Below, one piece after another: positions 47,154 to 53,427 of a stretch of DNA of 63,882 nucleotides. Below the pieces are notes generated by a model. That model worked only from the letters and a program-made list of their open reading frames with translations, was not told where the DNA came from and searched no databases. How positions within the stretch are numbered: position 1 is the stretch's first letter; every line of letters starts with the position of its first letter. Location: contig PETN01000009.1 of NCBI GenBank assembly GCA_002781365.1, positions 1 to 63,882 of the forward strand, given 5' to 3'. This DNA comes from Sulfurimonas sp. CG01_land_8_20_14_3_00_36_23. Lineage in GTDB: Bacteria > Campylobacterota > Campylobacteria > Campylobacterales > Sulfurimonadaceae. The position numbers and the translations under genes were made by a program.

Positions 47154-47668
47154 CGTTTCACTTCTTCTTCAAGCTCTCTTTTAAAGCGAACTGCCTCTTC
47201 AAGCGAGTCGTATTGAAGGGTTTGCGTAAGGTAAGGGGTAAAATCATAAACACGGTTTTTAAATGCAATAATCACCTGATCTCCTACTCCACTTTTATCT
47301 ATTTCATAAGAGAAGCAAACCCTCTCTTGAACATTATCGAGATTAAAATAGACCTCTTTTTGCTTCTCTACTGTGCCATATGCAGACTCATATCTATAAC
47401 TCTTCACACTCTCATCCAAGAAATCTTCTACATTGGCAACTTTCTCATTATCAGCCAAAATATCACAATTTGAGCAATCATCAAGACAGAGTAGCTTCAC
47501 TCGCTTCGCATCCGAAAATGAGAGCAGATACTCTTTGAGCGTTAAGAGAGTGAGCTTCTCTTTTGGGTCACTAAGTTTGTTCATATTTGTAATTGCAAGC
47601 GTATAGACAACCCCTATGATTACAATAACAATAAGTAATTCAATAAGGGAGAACGCTCTTTTTTGCAA
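47150..47668 (-). CDS. Type II secretion pseudopilin, GspH-like
   Basis: 172 aa. MQKRAFSLIELLIVIVIIGVVYTLA is a prepilin signal (Ala|Phe, Glu +5). The mature domain has Cys in LCLDDCSNCDIL and VCFSYEID, perhaps disulfide-bonded. Placed by gene order after gspG; the exact minor-pseudopilin class is uncertain. Confidence 0.75.
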   Translation of the reverse strand: MQKRAFSLIELLIVIVIIGVVYTLAITNMNKLSDPKEKLTLLTLKEYLLSFSDAKRVKLLCLDDCSNCDILADNEKVANVEDFLDESVKSYRYESAYGTVEKQKEVYFNLDNVQERVCFSYEIDKSGVGDQVIIAFKNRVYDFTPYLTQTLQYDSLEEAVRFKRELEEEVKR

Positions 47669-47671
47669 CTT

Positions 47672-48094
47672 CTATTTACACTCGCTCATCTTAATATCTA
47701 CGCCTTCATCTTTGCCACCCTCTTTTTTATCTGCACCTAAAGAGATGATTTCAATCGTGCCATCTTCATTGATGTAGATAAAGTTATTTCCCCATGAGTC
47801 TTTAGGTAGTTTAGAGTCTTTAAAATAACCACTTGTCGAGTAGTTTGAGTACTTCTCTTCATCTGGATTTTTTACTAAGGCTTCTAATCCCTCTTCTGTA
47901 GAAGGGTATGTGCTATTGTTAAGTTTAAACATATCCAACGCGCCATTGTAAATACTTTTCATCTGCACACAGACCAGATTTCTCTTCGCCTCTTCCCCTT
48001 TTCCTGTAAGACTCGGCATAACCATTGCCGCTAATAATCCCAAGATTACGATAACTATCATAAGTTCTATAAGAGAGAATGCTTTTCTTTTCAT
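47672..48094 (-). CDS. gspG: Type II secretion major pseudopilin GspG
   Basis: 140 aa. KRKAFSLIELMIVIVILGLLAAMVMP is the N-terminal prepilin helix; YPSTEEGLEALV and KDSWGNNFIY are the GspG-specific and calcium-site regions. It is the main pseudopilus subunit and first gene of the operon. Confidence 0.93.
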   Translation of the reverse strand: MKRKAFSLIELMIVIVILGLLAAMVMPSLTGKGEEAKRNLVCVQMKSIYNGALDMFKLNNSTYPSTEEGLEALVKNPDEEKYSNYSTSGYFKDSKLPKDSWGNNFIYINEDGTIEIISLGADKKEGGKDEGVDIKMSECK

Positions 48095-48123
48095 ACATAT
48101 TACCTTTTGTTTTTTAGATGTGT

Positions 48124-48129
48124 ATTATA
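48124..48129 (-). promoter_or_regulatory. -10 element of the type II secretion operon
   Basis: TATAAT on the minus strand (48129-48124), 30 bp before the gspG ATG; no strong -35. All twelve gsp genes downstream are contiguous or overlapping. Confidence 0.45.
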
Positions 48130-48151
48130 GTGTAAAAAAATTGTACTTTTA

Positions 48152-48253
48152 TTAAGCATTCACTAAAGAAGCGGCGATAAAAGCTGCTCCACTTAATAAA
48201 GAGAGTTTAAACATAACGATTGCTACTAAAATTTTTGATGTTGATGGATTCAT
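48152..48253 (-). CDS. 33-aa hydrophobic small protein
   Basis: ATG 48253 has AGGAAGAG at ideal spacing; the frame ends at TAA 48152. The peptide is MNPSTSKILVAIV followed by MFKLSLLSGAAFIAASLVNA: a polar N-terminus and a hydrophobic stretch covering most of the rest, ending LVNA. It could be a small membrane protein or toxin-like peptide. It lies between gspG and the DUF455 gene, on the same strand. No family known. Confidence 0.55.
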   Translation of the reverse strand: MNPSTSKILVAIVMFKLSLLSGAAFIAASLVNA

Positions 48254-48340
48254 TTTCTCTTCCTTATATATTTTTGATAGTTGAATTATAAGAGAAGAGA
48301 ATGAAGAAAAGATGAAGATAAAAAAAGATTTATAAGAGCA

Positions 48341-49156
48341 TTAGCAGATACTCTTTTGCTCCATAATATTGAGTTCACTACAACTAAAACCAGCCTCTTT
48401 TCTTGCCTCAATATTTAAATTTTTTGCTCTTAAAAAACCTTGTGGATAGTAGTTGTTTATTATCTCAAAATAGATTTCATTAGAAACACCATTTTGATTA
48501 CAAGCATAGTTGAACCAGATATTACCCTTTTTTACATGGGCAATCTCCTCATCCAAGATAAGAGTTAAAGCAGAGATAATGCTCTGTATCATCTCACTTT
48601 TTGGAAGTTTCTTTAGCTTTGTTAAAATCATAGGCGTAGCATCGAGTCCATTGGCTTCAAGGTAGCGTGGGACCACTGCCATTCTCTCGATGAGAGTCTC
48701 TGTTCTTTGCGAGGCTTCAAAAAGTGCGTTATGCACTGCAATATCTCCATACTTTGCACCGAGCTGTGTTAAAAGATTTTCAAGGAGTAAAAAGTGTCTT
48801 ATCTCATCCTCGGCAACTTCAAGCCAATCATCATAATATTTTTTAGGCAAGCCCACAAATCTATAGGCTCCATCGAGTGCTAAATCGATTGCAGAGTACT
48901 CAATATGTGCAATCGCATGAAGGAGTGTAATCTGTCCCTGCTTCGTTGTTAAGTTACTTCTTTTTGGAACATCCTGAGGCGGAACAATTTGGCATGTGGA
49001 AATATAAGAGGGCTCTTCAAATTTTTTAGCTTTATATTCTGCTTCAAACTCCACATCCCCTGTTTTGTAGTGTTTGTAAAAAATACTAAACATCGCTATC
49101 TTTTTTGAGGAAGTTTCTGCTTCTAAGATTAATTCTAATTCGTGATAAAAATTCAT
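48341..49156 (-). CDS. DUF455 family ferritin-like protein
   Basis: About 271 aa. LLHAIAHIEYSAIDLALD and DEIRHFLLLENLL have the E-x-x-H pattern of diiron ferritin-like helices, with further Glu/His in LDEEIAHVKKGNIWF. DUF455 proteins probably bind two metal ions; the reaction is unknown. The longer frame to 49204 runs into the divergent promoter, so ATG 49156 (MNFYHELELIL) is chosen. A 14-mer copy lies inside (48989). Confidence 0.8.
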   Translation of the reverse strand: MNFYHELELILEAETSSKKIAMFSIFYKHYKTGDVEFEAEYKAKKFEEPSYISTCQIVPPQDVPKRSNLTTKQGQITLLHAIAHIEYSAIDLALDGAYRFVGLPKKYYDDWLEVAEDEIRHFLLLENLLTQLGAKYGDIAVHNALFEASQRTETLIERMAVVPRYLEANGLDATPMILTKLKKLPKSEMIQSIISALTLILDEEIAHVKKGNIWFNYACNQNGVSNEIYFEIINNYYPQGFLRAKNLNIEARKEAGFSCSELNIMEQKSIC

Positions 49157-49180
49157 AAATGTATGATAATTTAATAATGC

Positions 49181-49186
49181 TATAAT
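49181..49186 (+). promoter_or_regulatory. Extended -10 promoter of the MBL-fold hydrolase
   Basis: TGCTATAAT ending at 49186, 20 bp before the ATG at 49207; AAAAGAGG is the ribosome binding site. Confidence 0.5.
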
Positions 49187-49206
49187 CCCAATAAAAAGAG
49201 GCAATT

Positions 49207-49800
49207 ATGACCATTAAAGTTCAAGCTATGGGTGATTACCAAACAAACTGTTACATTGCAACCATCGAGGGCAAAGATTTTATTATAGACCCAGGTGTAG
49301 ATGCAACGAAATGGGTTTTAGAAAATGTAACAAACCCTGTCGCTATTTTAAATACACATGGGCATTTTGACCACGTCTGGTCCAATGATGAACTACAAAA
49401 AAAGCTTCATATTCCACTCTATACTCCAAAAGGAGATGTAATGCTACTTAGTGGTAGTGGATGGATGCCAGAGCTTCCACCTTCGACTCCTGATGTGGAG
49501 GTAGAACCAAACGAGGAGTTTGATTTTGATGGTGTTAAAGTCAAGTTTCGTCATTTTCCTGGGCATTGTCCTGGGTGTTCAACCATAGAGATTGGAGATG
49601 CCATGTTTAGTGGCGACTTCATTTTTGAGCGTTCTATCGGAAGATGTGATTTTCCTTACTCTAGCCCTGAGGATATGAAAGAGAGCCTCAAAAGATTTAA
49701 AGAGTTGGATTATGATAAAACAGTTTATCCTGGGCATGGCGGAAGCACCACGATTCAAGAAGAACAAAAATATTCTGACTACTGGATAAAAAATATTTAA
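49207..49800 (+). CDS. Metallo-beta-lactamase fold hydrolase (glyoxalase II-like)
   Basis: 197 aa. The dinuclear metal motif is LNTHGHFDHVW, with further ligands in HFPGHCPG, MFSGDFIF and YPGHGG. The size matches the short glyoxalase II-like group, which hydrolyses thioesters such as S-lactoylglutathione; the substrate here is unproven. A methyltransferase gene follows closely. Confidence 0.9.
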   Translation: MTIKVQAMGDYQTNCYIATIEGKDFIIDPGVDATKWVLENVTNPVAILNTHGHFDHVWSNDELQKKLHIPLYTPKGDVMLLSGSGWMPELPPSTPDVEVEPNEEFDFDGVKVKFRHFPGHCPGCSTIEIGDAMFSGDFIFERSIGRCDFPYSSPEDMKESLKRFKELDYDKTVYPGHGGSTTIQEEQKYSDYWIKNI

Positions 49801-49811
49801 GGATGAAACAG

Positions 49812-50408
49812 ATGAAAGACCATTTTCAAAATAAAGCTAATAGTTGGGATGAAGGGAAAACAAGAGTAGAGGGTGCCAAAAATATAGCCCAAGCGATATG
49901 CAGTAAAATTGCACTCCACAAAGAGATGGAGATTATGGATTTTGGAACAGGGACAGGACTCTTAGGATTTGAAATCGCGCAGTTCACAAAAAAAGTTTAT
50001 GGGGTCGATACCTCTGAGAGTATGCTTTTAAAACTAAAGGCGAAGAATACTCCTGAGTTGGCAATTGAGACATATTGCCAAGATATTGTTCTTCATCCTC
50101 TGGAGCAGACCTTTGATGGGATGGTAAGTTCTATGACGCTCCACCACATAGAAAATCTAGAACTCTTTTTTCAAACTTTATATAAAAACATTAAAAAAGA
50201 TGGCTTTATTGCTATCGCTGATTTAGAGCTTGAAGATGGAACTTTTCATTCAGACAACACCGGAGTTTTTCACTTTGGTTTTGATGTAGAGGAGTTAAGT
50301 AAAATTGTTTTGGCATGTGGATTTAAAGATGTTGAGTTTGAAAACATCAACACCATAAAGAAACCAGATAAAGAGTTTGGAATTTTTTTATTAACAGCTA
50401 GAAAGTAG
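49812..50408 (+). CDS. SAM-dependent methyltransferase
   Basis: About 198 aa class I methyltransferase: motif I IMDFGTGTGLLGFEIA, acidic end of strand 2 VYGVDTSESM, and SSMTLHHIENLELFF. AAGGA near 49801 favours the second ATG (49812). The substrate is unknown. Ends in a shared terminator. A repeat copy (50310-50323) lies in the 3' part. Confidence 0.88.
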   Translation: MKDHFQNKANSWDEGKTRVEGAKNIAQAICSKIALHKEMEIMDFGTGTGLLGFEIAQFTKKVYGVDTSESMLLKLKAKNTPELAIETYCQDIVLHPLEQTFDGMVSSMTLHHIENLELFFQTLYKNIKKDGFIAIADLELEDGTFHSDNTGVFHFGFDVEELSKIVLACGFKDVEFENINTIKKPDKEFGIFLLTARK

Positions 50409-50424
50409 TTTTAACACTACTTTT
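50402..50424. terminator. Bidirectional terminator between convergent genes
   Basis: AAGTAGT (50403-50409) and ACTACTT (50416-50422), 6-nt loop, with T-rich plus-strand tail TTATTG and A-rich start. The stop codons of both convergent genes lie within or beside it. Confidence 0.6.
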
Positions 50425-50893
50425 ATTGCTCTTCTTCAAGCAGTTTCAACTTTAAAACATGCCTCTCGGTAATCACAGTTTTAAACTCTCCCTCAAAAAC
50501 TTTGATATGAAAAACATGCCCTGTAACATGCACGTTTCTTTTTCTTCCCTCTTTATGACGCACTTTTGCAACAAAGTTCACATCATCCCTCAGTTTTACA
50601 GGAGATAAAAACTGGCACTCACTTCCGACTAAAACAACATTTCTCTCATTGACTGCTACCATTGCGGCAAAATCGGCTGCACTAAATATAAACCCGCCGT
50701 GAATAAGCCCTTGGTCATCTGCAAGCATCTCTTCGGAAGTGCTCAGTCTTGTTTCAACATAACCATTTTCCATCTTTAGAATCTCACCATTTAAATAACG
50801 GTTTATCTTCTCATGCGTTTTGAGGACAACCTCATCTTTCTCATCTTCTCTATAATCGTTCAGTTCTAACTCATCATCTATCTCTTCGCTCAT
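50423..50893 (-). CDS. Hotdog-fold thioesterase-like protein
   Basis: 156 aa. [22 protein letters not shown] is the PaaI/4HBT-like hotdog signature (the GG and Asp/Glu region); an acidic N-terminal extension precedes it ([20 protein letters not shown]). It probably hydrolyses acyl-CoA thioesters. It overlaps cmoB by 4 bp. Confidence 0.8.
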   Translation of the reverse strand: MSEEIDDELELNDYREDEKDEVVLKTHEKINRYLNGEILKMENGYVETRLSTSEEMLADDQGLIHGGFIFSAADFAAMVAVNERNVVLVGSECQFLSPVKLRDDVNFVAKVRHKEGRKRNVHVTGHVFHIKVFEGEFKTVITERHVLKLKLLEEEQ

Positions 50894-51786
50894 TTCTTCT
50901 CCTTTATCAATTTCACATAGACTCTTTTAGGAGCTGGATACCCTTCGACTGTCTTTGTCACGTCCTCTTTATCTAAAAAATCTTCTAAGGATTGCCCCTC
51001 TATCCACTCCGTTTTTCTCTGTTCTTCTGCATCCGTTGTAGAGCTCTCTAACAGCTCAAAACTACTAAAACCAGCCCTTAAACACCAGTTTTTAAGAGCG
51101 TTTATCGTCGGTACAAAATAGATATTTGGTATCTTTGAGTATGAAGATGCAGGACAAAGTGCCATCTCCTCCTCGCCTTCAATATAAAAAGTATCTAAGA
51201 AGACTTCCCCCTGATTCTCTAAACCACGGTAAAGAGACTTTAACATTGCAACTGGATCACTTCGATGATAAAGCACGCCCAAACAAAAGATAGTATCGAA
51301 CTTCTCTTCATAAAACTCTAAATGTTCTACACCCAAAAGTTCATATACTATTTTACTTTTTACAAAATGATTTATAAAATCAAACTGCGTCTTATAGAGT
51401 GCAGAGGGATCAAAACCGACTAAAGATTCAGGATTGTCCTCTTGCATTCGAAACAAGTAATAACCATTGTTGCACCCTATATCGGCAACTCGCTTATCTT
51501 TTAAATTAAAATGTGGGCGAAGAAGATTGTATTTTATGTTACTTCTCCACTCTGAATCTATAAAAGTGTTGCAAACTTCAAAGGGTCCTTTACGCCATGG
51601 CATCATAAGTTTTGCGACCTCTTTGATATGCACTTCATCTATGCCCTCTGCACTTATCTTAAGAACATCGCCTAATTCCACATGCCAAGAAGTTTCAGGT
51701 AAAGTGCAAAGTGCTTCTCTGAGTGGTGCGATATTTTTCCAATGCATCCACTTTTCTCGTTCTTTTCTCACTGTTTCTAAATTCAT
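50890..51786 (-). CDS. cmoB: tRNA U34 carboxymethyltransferase CmoB
   Basis: 298 aa. [45 protein letters not shown] (SAM-like binding) and [20 protein letters not shown] are CmoB hallmarks. It uses carboxy-SAM to form cmo5U34 in tRNA and needs CmoA, which is not in this window. A repeat copy lies at 51676. Confidence 0.93.
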   Translation of the reverse strand: MNLETVRKEREKWMHWKNIAPLREALCTLPETSWHVELGDVLKISAEGIDEVHIKEVAKLMMPWRKGPFEVCNTFIDSEWRSNIKYNLLRPHFNLKDKRVADIGCNNGYYLFRMQEDNPESLVGFDPSALYKTQFDFINHFVKSKIVYELLGVEHLEFYEEKFDTIFCLGVLYHRSDPVAMLKSLYRGLENQGEVFLDTFYIEGEEEMALCPASSYSKIPNIYFVPTINALKNWCLRAGFSSFELLESSTTDAEEQRKTEWIEGQSLEDFLDKEDVTKTVEGYPAPKRVYVKLIKEKK

Positions 51787-51813
51787 TTTATGCGTTCTTC
51801 ACCTTAATTTTAT

Positions 51814-51819
51814 TATAAT
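51814..51819 (+). promoter_or_regulatory. -10 element of the cation efflux gene
   Basis: TATAAT 31 bp before the ATG at 51850, in the divergent gap from cmoB. Confidence 0.45.
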
Positions 51820-51849
51820 TGTATCTAAAATAGCAGAGGATATAAGTTT

Positions 51850-52743
51850 ATGAGATTAGAGAAAAAAGCGACCGTTGTTTCAACCTCTATTGCGGGCTTG
51901 CTTGTAATCATGAAACTGACTGTTGGAATTTTCAGTGGTTCTGTTGCCGTTCTTGCCTCTGCAATTGACTCATTTTTAGATTTAACTGTTTCACTTTTTA
52001 ACTATTTTGCCCTTAATACAGCAGAGAAAGACCCTGATGACCAGTTTCACTTTGGACGAAGCAAGATAGAACCTCTTGCAGCAGTTATTGAGGGAACGGT
52101 TATCTCCCTCTCAGCTATCTTTATCTTCTATGAAGCACTCTCTAAAATCACCCATCCACAGCCATTGGAATATATGACTGCTAGTGTTTGGGTCATGGTA
52201 GCCTCTTTTATCATTACAGGCTTTTTAGTCTATTTTCTTAATTATGTTGCTAAAAAAACAAGAAACATGGTTATTAAAGCAGATGCCCTACACTATAAAA
52301 CAGACCTCTATTCAAATGGTGCAATCCTTCTTGCCCTTGGACTTATCTCTTATACTGGGGAGCAGTTGATTGACCCTATTTTAGGTGTTGGTATTGCCAT
52401 TTATATGATTTATTCCGCCTTTCCTATTATTAAAGAGGGAATTTTAATGCTTTTAGATGCTTCGATTCATGAAGAGCATTTAAATGAAATAATTAAAATT
52501 ATCAAAAGTGAACCAGCGATTACCGCCTATCATGATTTAAAAACAAGAGAGGCAGGTTCCCATATCTTCATCTCCGTACATGCAGTTTTTAATGTCAGCA
52601 TTTCACTCTATGATGCGCATCTGATTTCTGATAAGGTTGAAGCAAAACTTAGAACTCTCTTTGAGGGTAAAATGCTTCACATACTTATACATATGGATCC
52701 TTATGATGATTCAGAGATAAATCATTATGAAGATGCATATTAG
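51850..52743 (+). CDS. Cation diffusion facilitator (FieF-like)
   Basis: 297 aa with six TM helices. SAIDSFLDLTVSLFNYFAL has Asp pairs in TM2 and KADALHYKTDLYSNGAILLAL provides TM5 residues (HxxxD), as in FieF/YiiP. A C-terminal metal-binding domain follows (HDLKTREAGSHIFISVHAVF). It exports Zn2+, Fe2+ or similar by proton antiport. Confidence 0.92.
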   Translation: MRLEKKATVVSTSIAGLLVIMKLTVGIFSGSVAVLASAIDSFLDLTVSLFNYFALNTAEKDPDDQFHFGRSKIEPLAAVIEGTVISLSAIFIFYEALSKITHPQPLEYMTASVWVMVASFIITGFLVYFLNYVAKKTRNMVIKADALHYKTDLYSNGAILLALGLISYTGEQLIDPILGVGIAIYMIYSAFPIIKEGILMLLDASIHEEHLNEIIKIIKSEPAITAYHDLKTREAGSHIFISVHAVFNVSISLYDAHLISDKVEAKLRTLFEGKMLHILIHMDPYDDSEINHYEDAY

Positions 52744-52744
52744 G

Positions 52745-52750
52745 TATAAT
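52745..52750 (+). promoter_or_regulatory. -10 element of the DUF3365 gene
   Basis: TATAAT 34 bp before the ATG at 52784, overlapping the 3' end of the efflux gene region. Confidence 0.35.
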
Positions 52751-52783
52751 TCTTTAAGCAAACTCTAACAACAAAGGAAAACA

Positions 52784-53365
52784 ATGAAACTCTTACACTC
52801 AATGGCACTTCTAACACTCACAACTACTCTCTTAATGGCAACACCAGGGGACGAGCAGGAGAAGCATATTCAAAGAACTGTAGACCTTGGCAAGAGCAGT
52901 GCAACACTGCTTTTACAGACACTAGGTAAAAACATGAAAGCGAACATGAAAAGTGGTGGTGTGATGAATGCCCTAAACTTTTGTTCACAAGAGGCGTTTA
53001 CACTTACAGACAAAGTCAATACACAGCTAGAAAAAGGTGTAGAAGTAAAGCGTATCAGTCTCAAGTACCGCAATCCTGCGAATGCACCACAAGGCAATGA
53101 GATAAAGATTTTAAACTCATTTGAAAATTTAAAAAATGAGAATGTTATTTTACCAAAGTTTCTAGTGGAGTATGTAGATGCAAGCACCTACAAATATTAC
53201 CAGCCTATCGTTATTGACAATGCAGTATGTCTAAAATGTCATGGCAATGTAAGTGAAAATCCAGAGCTTCAAAAAGCTATCGCTGAGAAGTACCCGATGG
53301 ATAAAGCAACTGGATATAAAATGAATGATGTACGCGGAGCAGTTGTTGTCACTGTAAAGCACTAA
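52784..53365 (+). CDS. Periplasmic DUF3365 (Tll0287-like) haem protein
   Basis: 193 aa. Signal peptide MKLLHSMALLTLTTTLLMA (1-19), a conserved helical region (VMNALNFCSQEAFTL, ISLKYRNPANAPQGNEI) and one c-type haem site CLKCHG near residue 147. DUF3365 domains are periplasmic haem sensors; here it is free-standing. It ends 14 bp before an inverted pair of the uptake-like repeat. Confidence 0.87.
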   Translation: MKLLHSMALLTLTTTLLMATPGDEQEKHIQRTVDLGKSSATLLLQTLGKNMKANMKSGGVMNALNFCSQEAFTLTDKVNTQLEKGVEVKRISLKYRNPANAPQGNEIKILNSFENLKNENVILPKFLVEYVDASTYKYYQPIVIDNAVCLKCHGNVSENPELQKAIAEKYPMDKATGYKMNDVRGAVVVTVKH

Positions 53366-53378
53366 ATCTCTTCATCTA

Positions 53379-53404
53379 TTTCCACATGCCAAGAGCATGT
53401 GGAA
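53379..53404. terminator. Inverted pair of the 14-mer repeat used as intergenic hairpin
   Basis: TTCCACATGC (53380-53389) and GCATGTGGAA (53395-53404) form a perfect 10-bp stem with loop CAAGA, between two convergent genes (stops at 53365 and 53428). The left arm is a full copy of the repeated 14-mer. Inverted pairs of uptake sequences commonly act as terminators in Haemophilus and Neisseria. Confidence 0.65.
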
Positions 53405-53427
53405 TCTCTCACTCTTAACCTACACTT

